This document shows positions 20,302-28,539 of a stretch of 64,000 nt of DNA, one piece after another. Below the pieces are notes generated by a model. It did no database searches and was not told where the DNA came from. It was given only the letters and a program-made list of their open reading frames with translations. The stretch covers positions 1,798,001 to 1,862,000 of the forward strand of contig OW818662.1 of assembly GCA_942492915.1 (NCBI GenBank), written 5' to 3'. Both the position numbers and the translations under genes were made by a program. The DNA comes from Turneriella sp942492915 (lineage in GTDB: Bacteria; Spirochaetota; Leptospiria; Turneriellales; Turneriellaceae). The stretch's first letter is position 1. Each line of letters starts with the position of its first letter.

Positions 20302-20362
20302 GCAATACAATTTGCAGAATCGCCTGAACGCGGCAACGGTAAATCTATCTGGGTGTATTGGC

Positions 20363-20389
20363 ATCCCGTGCGCACCCGGCGCACGGGAT
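20363..20389 (-). terminator. Hairpin downstream of pckG
   Basis: A perfect 11-bp stem, ATCCCGTGCGC with GCGCACGGGAT, and a five-base loop, lies six bases past the pckG stop on the leftward strand. No T run follows, so it may be a weak terminator or a 3' end protecting structure. Confidence 0.55.
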
Positions 20390-20394
20390 TAGCA

Positions 20395-22257
20395 TCAGAA
20401 ACCGCTGGTCGTGTGCGTCGGCACACTCGGCTGGCTGCCAACGAGCCACTTGTCACCCGAACGCCACAGACTCGAAAGCAGCAGCTGCCTGATGAAGAAA
20501 AGTTCTTTGGGCAACTTGTCATAGATGCGGTCAAAAAACTCTTCGTGCTGCAGAACTTCTGCTTTGTAGAGGTTTGTGTCGATCGTCATGAGATCGTTGA
20601 ACTGTTCGTGCGTGAACTTCATACCTTCCCAGTCCATCTCTTCGTAACGCGGCATCCAGCCGAGTGGGCTTTCTGTTGCCATGCCTTTGCCGTGTACGCG
20701 CTCGACGATCCACTCGAGCACGCGCATGTTTTCGCCGAAACCCGGCCAGATGAAGTTGCCGTCTTTGTCTTTTCTGAACCAGTTCACGAAAAACATACGC
20801 GGCGGGTTGCCAAGGTTGCGGCCCATCTGCAGCCAATGGTTGAAATAGTCCGCCATGTGATAGCCGCAGAAAGGTATCATCGCAAAGGGGTCACGGCGAA
20901 CCTGGCCTATCGTGCCGGCAGCAGCGGCTGTCATTTCTGAGCCAATCGTAGCTGCGAAATATACACCGTGATTCCAGTTAACCGCCTGAAAGACGAGCGG
21001 TACCGTCGTCGAGCGGCGGCCGCCGAAGACAAAGGCGCTGATTTTCACACCATGCGGGTTATCAAATTCTTTGTCTATCGCGGGGTTCTGCGTCGCCGGA
21101 GATGTAAAACGCGCGTTTGGATGCGCAGCCTTGCGACCGCAATCCGGTGTCCACGCCTGACCTGTCCAATCGGTGATGCCTTCGGGGACTTCTTTGGTCA
21201 TGCCTTCCCACCACACATCGCCGTCTTGCGTGAGGGCGACATTGGTAAAAATTGTATTCTTGCTGATGACTTCCATCGCGTTGCGGTTCGACTCTTTTGA
21301 GGTTCCGGGCAGAACGCCAAAATAACCCGCTTCGGGGTTAATTGCGACGAGGCCGCCGTCTGGCGCCGGATAGATCCAAGCGATGTCATCGCCGACTGTC
21401 GTGACCTTATAGCCCTTGTAATTTTCGGGCGGTATCATCATCGCAAAGTTTGTTTTGCCGCAGGCAGAAGGGAAAGCCGCCGCAACGTAGGTTTTTTCGC
21501 CGTCTGGTTTTTCCATGCCCAGAATCAGCATATGCTCTGCAAGCCAGCCCTCGTCGCGTCCGATCACAGACGCGATACGCAGCGCAAGGCATTTTTTGCC
21601 GAGCAGCGCATTGCCGCCATAGCCCGAGCCATAAGACCAGATTGCACGCTCTTCGGGAAAGTGCACGATATACTTGTCGTCTTTGTTGCAGGGCCACGCT
21701 ACGTCTTTCTGGCCGGGTGCGAGCGGTGCGCCTACCGAATGCATGCACGGGACAAAGTTCTTGTTCCCGATCGCTTCAAGGGCACCTTTGCCCATACGCG
21801 TCATGATCTTCATGCTCACGACGGCATAAGGTGAATCGGTGATTTGAACACCATAGAGAGACATCTCTGAACTGAGCGGCCCCATGCAAAAGGGCACAAC
21901 GTACATGGTGCGTCCGCGCATGCAGCCATTAAAGAGGTTGTTGAGCTTGTGTTTCATCTGGCTCGGTTCGACCCAGTTGTTCGTCGGGCCGGCATCGGCC
22001 GCGCGCTTGCTGCAGATATACGTTCTGTCTTCGACGCGCGCAACGTCGGACGGGTCTGACCACGCCAGATAGCTGTTGGGGCGCTTCACCGGGTTCAGCC
22101 TTTTCAGCGTACCCTTTGCGACCATTTCGGCGCAGAGACGGTCGTATTCTTCGTCAGATCCGTCACAAAAATGGATCGATTCGGGTTGCGTCAGGTTGGC
22201 CATTGCCTCAACCCACGCAATCAGGCGCTGGTTTGTTATAAATTCAGGGGTTTCCAT
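20395..22257 (-). CDS. pckG: Phosphoenolpyruvate carboxykinase (GTP)
   Basis: 620 residues, the usual length for the GTP-dependent form. The enzyme turns oxaloacetate and GTP into PEP, CO2 and GDP, the entry step of gluconeogenesis, which suits an organism living on fatty acids. Seen: the N-terminal HFCDGSDEEYDRLCAEMV, the phosphate-binding FPSACGKTNFAMM with the reactive Cys, DDIAWIYP with metal ligand Asp, NPEAGYFGV, and RRSTTVPLV. The ATG start gives the standard N-terminus. The gene stands alone; a hairpin follows it. Confidence 0.96.
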   Translation of the reverse strand: METPEFITNQRLIAWVEAMANLTQPESIHFCDGSDEEYDRLCAEMVAKGTLKRLNPVKRPNSYLAWSDPSDVARVEDRTYICSKRAADAGPTNNWVEPSQMKHKLNNLFNGCMRGRTMYVVPFCMGPLSSEMSLYGVQITDSPYAVVSMKIMTRMGKGALEAIGNKNFVPCMHSVGAPLAPGQKDVAWPCNKDDKYIVHFPEERAIWSYGSGYGGNALLGKKCLALRIASVIGRDEGWLAEHMLILGMEKPDGEKTYVAAAFPSACGKTNFAMMIPPENYKGYKVTTVGDDIAWIYPAPDGGLVAINPEAGYFGVLPGTSKESNRNAMEVISKNTIFTNVALTQDGDVWWEGMTKEVPEGITDWTGQAWTPDCGRKAAHPNARFTSPATQNPAIDKEFDNPHGVKISAFVFGGRRSTTVPLVFQAVNWNHGVYFAATIGSEMTAAAAGTIGQVRRDPFAMIPFCGYHMADYFNHWLQMGRNLGNPPRMFFVNWFRKDKDGNFIWPGFGENMRVLEWIVERVHGKGMATESPLGWMPRYEEMDWEGMKFTHEQFNDLMTIDTNLYKAEVLQHEEFFDRIYDKLPKELFFIRQLLLSSLWRSGDKWLVGSQPSVPTHTTSGF

Positions 22258-22365
22258 GGGAGACGTGAGTGACCCGGGAATAAATTCAATCTGTCAAGTG
22301 CAAGTATTTGCGCTATATCACTTGAATCACCGACCTTAAGTGCACAACGCGCCGGGCACGGAGCT
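22258..22365. promoter_or_regulatory. Upstream region of pckG with inverted repeat
   Basis: This 108-base gap should hold the leftward pckG promoter and the end of the oxygenase gene. An inverted repeat, TCAAGTG-N18-CACTTGA, lies at 22294-22325 and encloses GCAAGTATTTGC. A TTGACA hexamer occurs on the leftward strand (22292-22297), but no acceptable -10 sits at the right distance. The repeat could be an operator for a regulator of gluconeogenesis; unproven. Confidence 0.3.
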
Positions 22366-23247
22366 TTATCCGGCGATCTGCGATACTTTGCCGGCCTTGG
22401 TTTTTGGTCCCAGATCGGCAATCGTGTACCCGTTGGGATACGTCGCAAACTTTCGCTTCGTCACGTATTGAGGTTCGGTTGTCACGGGCCCCAGGTATTT
22501 CAAGGCCAGAGCGCGTGCCTTAAACGCGTTATCCACCGCAGTCTGCACGAGAGGGTGCGCCGCAGGAAAACCGACCGCTCGCCTCAAGGGCTCGTCGAGC
22601 AGCGCATAAACCCCCTGGCACGCAAGATCGCCGACGAACGGGAGTCGGGGCAAGAAGCCCACAAGAACCTTAAGCGTCGCCCTGCTCACGCGCTCTGAAG
22701 CGGCTGAAAAACGAAAATTCTCCCTTTCATAATGCCGGTTGAATTCTTCCATCGCTTCATAGGTCGTGGGTAACTCGCGCAGCCCCATCATCTGCCCGAC
22801 GCGCCGCCACATATAAAAGGCGGCAAGTTTTTCTTTTTCAGAAAGGGGCCGCCACCCAAATCGGTCAATCCACCGAATCGGTTCAAAAATGAACGTGGTC
22901 AGAGTGTAGACGAAGTCATCATTCGCAATGTCGTATTGCGCGTGAATCTGGTTCATGCGCCGAATCGCTTCGCGGCCGCGATCACTGTCGAGGCCGTTCT
23001 CCAGGAATTCGGCGAGCAGCAACGCGGTGTCATCGTAGCGCTTTTGTCCGAAGTTTTCAAACTGTTTGGTCTCGTCGAGCAGGCGCGCGATCGAAGGCAC
23101 GGCAAATGTTCTGAAGAAGGCAAGGCCCAGCGAGATTTCCATATCCTGCGCGAAATCGAACGCGCTCGAAACCGCAACGATCTGGTGCGCATCTTTTTCA
23201 GGGTCGAGCGTCTCAATGTGTTTCAGCGCTCCGTAACGGTCTGCCAT
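22366..23247 (-). CDS. MpaB-like oxygenase (DUF2236 family)
   Basis: 293 residues. The sequence fits the family of oxygenases related to fungal MpaB and to latex-clearing protein. Signs are LGLAFFRTFAVPSIARLL, RYDDTALLLAEFLENGLDSD, the helix REAIRRMNQIHAQYDIANDD followed by FVYTLTTFIFEPIRWIDRFG, and MWRRVGQMMGLRELP. In that family a histidine-bound heme does the chemistry. The substrate here is unknown. The protein has no export signal. It is divergent from the pirin gene with a 157-base gap between. Confidence 0.78.
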   Translation of the reverse strand: MADRYGALKHIETLDPEKDAHQIVAVSSAFDFAQDMEISLGLAFFRTFAVPSIARLLDETKQFENFGQKRYDDTALLLAEFLENGLDSDRGREAIRRMNQIHAQYDIANDDFVYTLTTFIFEPIRWIDRFGWRPLSEKEKLAAFYMWRRVGQMMGLRELPTTYEAMEEFNRHYERENFRFSAASERVSRATLKVLVGFLPRLPFVGDLACQGVYALLDEPLRRAVGFPAAHPLVQTAVDNAFKARALALKYLGPVTTEPQYVTKRKFATYPNGYTIADLGPKTKAGKVSQIAG

Positions 23248-23404
23248 GCCGTTCTTTCGGGGCGGTGCAACATGGCGTCAATCGTGCAGTGTCTTTCGCT
23301 GCAGGCGCATGACGCCCCGCTCGGGCATGCGGATTTATTTGCGCCGCGATTAGGCCCGCGTGATTTTTGGCTGCGCGCTGCCGTGCGCATTACATTCAGC
23401 GCAG

Positions 23405-24565
23405 ATGCCTGAGTCAGGTATAACACGCCGCAGGTTTCTCGCGGCATTAGCAACGGCAGCGGGCGTCATCGGCGGCGGTGCGTACGCGCTCTCGTCGCTC
23501 TGGAAAAAGCGCGGCAACGCAGGGAAAAGTATCATGCAGTCAGGTTCAGCTTCAGCAATCTTAGATATCCGCCCACTGGGGTTTCAATGGGAAACCGCAG
23601 ATCCGTTTCTGTTCTGCGTACACCACCTCGACAAATACCCGCAGGGTAACCCTGTACTCGGCCCATCGGCATCTCTGGCTGGTCGCGACATCGGGCAGGA
23701 TTTCACCGTCAGGGACGGATGGCGCATGTACCACGGCGAAAAGATTCCGGGTTTTCCGGGGCACCCGCACCGTGGTTTTGAAACGATAACCGTGGTGCGC
23801 AGCGGGTTCGTCGATCACTCCGACTCAATGGGAGCCGCAGGACGCTACGGCTCGGGTGACGTGCAGTGGATGACCGCCGGCGCGGGAGTGCAGCATGCAG
23901 AAATGTTTCCGCTGCTCGATGACAAGCAAGGTAACACGCTTGAGCTTTTTCAGATCTGGCTCAACCTGCCACGCGCGAATAAGTTCGTGAAACCACACTT
24001 CAAAATGCTATGGAAAAACCAGATTCCGGTTGTTGATGTGGCCGACGATAAGGGCATTAATACGCGAGTCGAAGTCATCGCAGGCCAATACGCCGAAACG
24101 AAAGCCGCTTCTCCCCCGCCCGATTCGTGGGCTGCAGACGCCAAAAACGCGGTCGCAATCTGGCATATCGAAATCGCTGCAAACGGCAGCTGGCAACTGC
24201 CGGCCAGCGAGGTGAAGGCGAACCGGTTTTTGTATTTTTATTCGGGCAGTAATGCGAGCTTCGACGGCACCCCGGTGGCGAGCGGTCAGGGACTCAGGCT
24301 GAACCCGGGAAAAGATCTGCGGATTGTCAACGGAGACAAACCCGGAAAGCTGCTGCTACTGCAAGGCTACCCGATCGAAGAGCCGGTCGTGCAATACGGG
24401 CCCTTTGTGATGAATACGCGGCAAGAGATAGAACAGGCTTTTGCCGATTACCAGCGCACGCGTTTCGGTGGCTGGCCGTGGCCGAGCAGCGAACCAGTGC
24501 ACGGCAAAGACCGGGGTCGCTTCGCGCGGCACGCGACCGGCGAAGAAGAGACAGCGTCACTCTGA
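23405..24565 (+). CDS. Pirin-family protein with a Tat export signal
   Basis: 386 residues from ATG 23405. The N-terminus GITRRRFLAALATAAGVIG is a textbook twin-arginine signal: RRxF, a mild hydrophobic core with Ala/Gly. A slightly longer frame (start 23360) would put 15 poor residues in front of it. The cupin-type pirin domain follows (about 60-190), with the metal ligands in HPHRGFETITVV and GVQHAEMF and the segments GDVQWMTAG and FQIWLNLP. A C-terminal pirin domain spans about 210-340. Most pirins are cytoplasmic or nuclear metalloproteins, some with quercetinase activity; a Tat-exported one is less common. A tatA gene is found at 47659 in this window. Confidence 0.88.
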   Translation: MPESGITRRRFLAALATAAGVIGGGAYALSSLWKKRGNAGKSIMQSGSASAILDIRPLGFQWETADPFLFCVHHLDKYPQGNPVLGPSASLAGRDIGQDFTVRDGWRMYHGEKIPGFPGHPHRGFETITVVRSGFVDHSDSMGAAGRYGSGDVQWMTAGAGVQHAEMFPLLDDKQGNTLELFQIWLNLPRANKFVKPHFKMLWKNQIPVVDVADDKGINTRVEVIAGQYAETKAASPPPDSWAADAKNAVAIWHIEIAANGSWQLPASEVKANRFLYFYSGSNASFDGTPVASGQGLRLNPGKDLRIVNGDKPGKLLLLQGYPIEEPVVQYGPFVMNTRQEIEQAFADYQRTRFGGWPWPSSEPVHGKDRGRFARHATGEEETASL

Positions 24566-24618
24566 TTGGAAATTTTGTTGTCTCGGTCGCTCTTAAATAA
24601 AAAGCTGCTAGTCGCTGC

Positions 24619-26301
24619 ATGAATCTCAAGACCTACGCTGAAATACGACGCTTGCTCTCGGTCACTTCGATCCTTGTGCAGTTTGCGCTCGACCTGCTTG
24701 TATCGAGCCTCTACCGCCCGCGCGGTCTGCGCCGGCGTTCTTTCGCGCGGCGTATGGTCGCGATCGTTATTCGCCTCGTGCTGCGCAGGCCCGCCGGTAT
24801 TATCCGTTTTCCCGTTCGGCTCAGGCAAACTATCGAACGCCTCGGGCCAACGTATGTCAAACTCGGGCAGATTCTGTCGCTTCGAGAAGACCTGCTACCC
24901 CGCCGCATCACCTACGAACTCAGAAACCTGCAGACCAAAGTTCCACCGATTACGTACGAAGAAGCGAAAAAAGTCGTAGAAGGCGAGTTTAACGTTCCGC
25001 TGCGGCATATCTTTAAAGAGTTCGCTCCTAAACCCGTTGGTGCCGCTTCGCTTGCACAGGCGCACATCGCATACCTCAGAAACGGGCAGAAGGTCGTCGT
25101 CAAAGTGCAGCGCCCGGGTATAATTCCGATAATGACGAGTGACCTGCGCATCATGCAGCGCCTTGCGTGGGTATTGCAGCAGATTCCGTACATTCAAGAC
25201 TTTCAGCCACAGAAACTCATTCAAGAGTTCTCTGACTACACGATGAAAGAACTCGACTTCACGCAAGAAGGCAAACACGCTGACATCTTTCGTGAGAACT
25301 TCAAAGACGAACACGACGTGATTCTACCCAAAATCTACTGGGAATACACGACCAAACGTGTGTTGACGCTTGAATTTATCGAAGGAGTAAAACCCGACGA
25401 TACTGAAAAGCTGAAGAAGCTCGGCATCAACGGGCCGCGCGTCGCCGCGCTCGGTGCAAAGGTCGTCATCAAGCAGCTTTTTGTCGATGGTTTCTTTCAC
25501 GGTGACCCGCACCCGGGCAATATTTTTATCGTTGGTACCGAAAAATTCTGCATGATCGACCTTGGCATGATCGGCCAGTTCACGCAGAAGACGATGAATG
25601 CGATGTTCTTGTATTATTATTACCTCATCATCCGCGACTATGAAACCGCGTCAAAATACATGGTGGGTCTCACCGAAACGACCCCGCATTCAGATATAGC
25701 CGGATTTCGCGCTGAAATCGAAGAGATCGGCAAACGTTGGATCGGCGCCGGGTTCAAGAACTATTCGCTCGGCAAACTGATTCTGAACTCGATGAACATG
25801 GGCGCGCGCTATAAACTCTACTTCAATAAAGACATCATGCTCGCGATCAAGGCAATTGTCACCATTGAAGCGGTAGGCTATATTCTCGACCCCAAAATGG
25901 ACCTCGCCAAGGTCTCGCTACCCATGATGAGCGAAATTTTTATCGGGCGCATCTCACCCGCGCGCATGGCAAAACCCATTTTGCGTGCTCTGCCCGACTA
26001 CCTCGACTTTATTGAACAGGCCCCGGCAACGCTGCTGAAGACCCTCGGCATGGTTTCGAGCGGCAAGTTCCAGATTGAAATGATCGAAAAGACGGTGAAC
26101 CAGAAACCGGCTGAACCGGTCTGGAAACTGTGGATCCCCCTCGTGGCGCTGTTTTTGGGCATAATTGCCATGTCTGCTGATAATCCTCCCGGGGGCGATG
26201 TGACGCTTGGCCGAAGCCTGCATTTACCATGGATTTCAGCGCTCTGTTTCGGCGTGGCGGCCTGGCATTCGCTGCGTTTTTGGCGCATGCGTAAAGCCTA
26301 A
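24619..26301 (+). CDS. UbiB/ABC1-family atypical kinase
   Basis: 560 residues. Family motifs appear in order: the KxGQ motif in YVKLGQILSLREDLLP, the Ala-rich nucleotide loop PVGAASLAQAH, the catalytic-core VVVKVQRPGI, the GFFHGDPHPGNIF loop with the catalytic Asp, and MIDLGMIG with the metal-binding Asp. The C-terminus has two hydrophobic helices (about 495-515 and 530-550), as in membrane-bound UbiB. In Proteobacteria these proteins assist ubiquinone synthesis. Leptospira-like bacteria are thought to use menaquinone, so the role here may be in another lipid or quinone process. Confidence 0.92.
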   Translation: MNLKTYAEIRRLLSVTSILVQFALDLLVSSLYRPRGLRRRSFARRMVAIVIRLVLRRPAGIIRFPVRLRQTIERLGPTYVKLGQILSLREDLLPRRITYELRNLQTKVPPITYEEAKKVVEGEFNVPLRHIFKEFAPKPVGAASLAQAHIAYLRNGQKVVVKVQRPGIIPIMTSDLRIMQRLAWVLQQIPYIQDFQPQKLIQEFSDYTMKELDFTQEGKHADIFRENFKDEHDVILPKIYWEYTTKRVLTLEFIEGVKPDDTEKLKKLGINGPRVAALGAKVVIKQLFVDGFFHGDPHPGNIFIVGTEKFCMIDLGMIGQFTQKTMNAMFLYYYYLIIRDYETASKYMVGLTETTPHSDIAGFRAEIEEIGKRWIGAGFKNYSLGKLILNSMNMGARYKLYFNKDIMLAIKAIVTIEAVGYILDPKMDLAKVSLPMMSEIFIGRISPARMAKPILRALPDYLDFIEQAPATLLKTLGMVSSGKFQIEMIEKTVNQKPAEPVWKLWIPLVALFLGIIAMSADNPPGGDVTLGRSLHLPWISALCFGVAAWHSLRFWRMRKA

Positions 26302-26305
26302 TAAA

Positions 26306-26352
26306 GTGCCAATAATCTTGCAAACCCTTCGGGTTTGCGAGATTATTGGCAC
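26306..26352 (+). terminator. Long perfect hairpin after the UbiB-like gene
   Basis: The arms at 26306-26327 and 26331-26352 pair over 22 bases with one mismatch, closed by CCCTTCGGG, a UUCG-type stable loop. It begins five bases after the stop codon. There is no T run. The stem is much longer than a usual intrinsic terminator and may act as a processing or protection element. ATTATTGGC, part of the stem, recurs at about 26412. Confidence 0.6.
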
Positions 26353-26502
26353 ATGCTTTACGCGCCGTCACCGAAGCGGAGACATCGCTTTACGCGCCGT
26401 CTCATAATCAATTATTGGCGTGTGGGGTAAACTTGGCCGTGACAGGTTCCCGATACTAGATATGGCATGTTTCTTGCGGCGCATTCATAGAAAGGGGCTT
26501 TA
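26353..26502 (+). promoter_or_regulatory. Leader region of rpoD with a direct repeat
   Basis: The block GCTTTACGCGCCGTC occurs twice (near 26355 and 26388) between the hairpin and rpoD. The rpoD promoter should be here, but I cannot point to a convincing -35/-10 pair. A good ribosome site, AAAGGGG, precedes the GTG at 26503. Confidence 0.4.
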
Positions 26503-28458
26503 GTGGAACTCGAACAACTTCCGGAAATACAGAAAATCATTCACATCGGCAAAGCCAACGGTGAGATCACGTACGATGAGATCAACGACATCTTACCCGA
26601 AAAACTGACCAACTCAGACAAGATCGACGACGTCTTCATTCTGCTCAACCAGTATGGTATAGAGATCGTTGAGGAGTACGAAAAGAAACAGGTCGGTCGC
26701 CGGGGTGATACCTCTTCGGCTGTCGTTCCCGGAAACTTCGGTTCTCTCGGCGAACAGAAAGTACCCAAGGCGCTTGTTGCCGAACTCAAGGCTCAGGGTT
26801 ATGAGATCAAGCAGCCCGAGAATAAAGTACCCCTGACGATTCAAGACCTCGCGATGCAGATGCTGACGCGCGGCTACGATCTCGATTCATTGCAGCTGCT
26901 GCTGCAAAAACCCGAGTTTCGGCCGGCCGCAGCGAAGAAGAAAAAATCGACAGGCGCAGCGGGCGCAAGCGCCGCTGACGACCCTATTCGCCTTTACCTG
27001 AAAGAAATTGGTAAAATCTCGCTCATCTCGGGCGATAAAGAAGTAGAACTCGCGCGCCGCATTGAAGGCGGCGAGAACATCATCGAAGACGCCGTGCTGC
27101 GGTCATCTTTGCTGCGCAGCGCCTTTATCAAGGCGTATAACCGCATAGACAAAGGTACGCTGCGCATCACCGACATTGCGCGCGCTTCAAAGACCTATTA
27201 TATCAGCACGAACGAGCAGAAAGAATTGCGCGAGAAATTCTTGCGCGAGATCAAACCCGTCACCGATTTTGACAAACAGATTTCGTCGCTGAAGGCGAAG
27301 CTTAAGCGCTACACGCACAAGAGCAAGAAACACCAGGAAGTCTGGGCGCAGATTCTGAAACTCGAAGGCCTCGCGGCCGAGCACGTGATACGCGTCGGCG
27401 TTTCACAGAAAGAGCTGCAGAAGCACGTCAACAAGATCAAGAGCATGGTCTTTCGCATCAAAGAGATCAAGCGCCACTTCTTGAAACTCAAAGAGCGTTA
27501 TGGCCACGATGTCAAAGGTATCAAAGCGTTTAACCGCTACATTGAACGCAACGAAGATCTGCATATAGTCGAGCGTGAACTCGGTTGCACCGTTGAAGAC
27601 GTCAAAAATATCATCAAAGATATTCGTAACAACGAGCGCAAACTGCGCCGCATGGAACAAGAGGCTGGCTCGCCTACCCTCATTATTCTGCTTTGGGGCG
27701 AAAAGATCGCCCGCGGCCAGCGTGAAATCGATGCTGCCAAAAAAGAACTCATCAACGCGAACCTGCGTCTGGTGGTTTCGATCGCGAAACGTTTCGCGAA
27801 CCGCGGCATGCACTTCTTCGATCTGATTCAAGAGGGCAATATCGGCCTCATGCGCGCAGTCGAAAAATTTGAGTATCGCAAAGGCTACAAATTCTCGACC
27901 TATGCCACCTGGTGGATTCGCCAGGCAATCACGCGCGCGCTTTCAGAACAGGCACGCACGATACGCATACCATCGCACATGATCGAACAGATCAACAAGG
28001 TGAACCGCGAAGCGCGCATCTTTTTACAAGAAACCGGCCGCGAACCTTCTGATGATGAGATCGGCGAACGATTGGGCTGGCCTGTCATCAAGGTCAAACA
28101 GGTCAAATCGGTCGCGAAAGACCCGGTATCGCTCGAAACTCCTGTGGGTGAAGACGAAGATTCAGAGCTGGGCGACTTTGTCGAAGACAAAAAGGCTCCG
28201 AGCCCACTTCAGTCGACGGCGCAGTCAATTCTGGCTGAGCAGCTCAAGCAGGTTCTGGCGACCCTTCCCGCCCGCGAGCAAAAGGTCATACGTATGCGCT
28301 TCGGCCTGGACGACGGCTATACGCACACTCTCGAAGAGGTGGGTTACGTCTTTAAGGTAACGCGCGAGCGCATTCGGCAAATCGAAGCCAAAGCGCTCAG
28401 ACGCCTCAGGGCCCCGACGCGCATGCGCCGGCTCAGAGACTTTCTCGACCAGACCTGA
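26503..28458 (+). CDS. rpoD: Primary RNA polymerase sigma factor (sigma-70)
   Basis: 651 residues from a GTG with a good ribosome site, the size of a group-1 sigma factor. Region 1.1 is at the N-terminus (LPEIQKIIHIGKANGEITYD). Region 1.2 is DPIRLYLKEIGKISLIS. A long charged non-conserved region spans about 210-390. Region 2 has NLRLVVSIAKRF, HFFDLIQEGNIGLMRAVEKF and the -10-reading YKFSTYATWWIRQAITRAL. Region 3 is HMIEQINKVNREAR. Region 4 ends with the helix-turn-helix TLEEVGYVFKVTRERIRQIE for the -35. It directs housekeeping transcription. It is not linked to dnaG or rpsU here. Confidence 0.97.
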   Translation: MELEQLPEIQKIIHIGKANGEITYDEINDILPEKLTNSDKIDDVFILLNQYGIEIVEEYEKKQVGRRGDTSSAVVPGNFGSLGEQKVPKALVAELKAQGYEIKQPENKVPLTIQDLAMQMLTRGYDLDSLQLLLQKPEFRPAAAKKKKSTGAAGASAADDPIRLYLKEIGKISLISGDKEVELARRIEGGENIIEDAVLRSSLLRSAFIKAYNRIDKGTLRITDIARASKTYYISTNEQKELREKFLREIKPVTDFDKQISSLKAKLKRYTHKSKKHQEVWAQILKLEGLAAEHVIRVGVSQKELQKHVNKIKSMVFRIKEIKRHFLKLKERYGHDVKGIKAFNRYIERNEDLHIVERELGCTVEDVKNIIKDIRNNERKLRRMEQEAGSPTLIILLWGEKIARGQREIDAAKKELINANLRLVVSIAKRFANRGMHFFDLIQEGNIGLMRAVEKFEYRKGYKFSTYATWWIRQAITRALSEQARTIRIPSHMIEQINKVNREARIFLQETGREPSDDEIGERLGWPVIKVKQVKSVAKDPVSLETPVGEDEDSELGDFVEDKKAPSPLQSTAQSILAEQLKQVLATLPAREQKVIRMRFGLDDGYTHTLEEVGYVFKVTRERIRQIEAKALRRLRAPTRMRRLRDFLDQT

Positions 28459-28474
28459 CCTTCACCGTCAGCAA

Positions 28475-28490
28475 CGGGCAGAAATGCCCG
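28475..28490 (+). terminator. Small hairpin after rpoD
   Basis: CGGGCA-GAAA-TGCCCG, a 6-bp stem with a GAAA loop, starts 17 bases past the rpoD stop. There is no T run. It is a possible weak terminator. Confidence 0.35.
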
Positions 28491-28539
28491 GGCGGAAAAC
28501 TTCGTTTACACCAAGCATATTCATTCATGAGTAGCGTGC

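Noticed and set aside
26430..26465. A possible rpoD promoter, TTGGCC with 17 bases to CTAGAT.
   Set aside because: The -10 matches the consensus poorly; better spacing with a good hexamer was not found.
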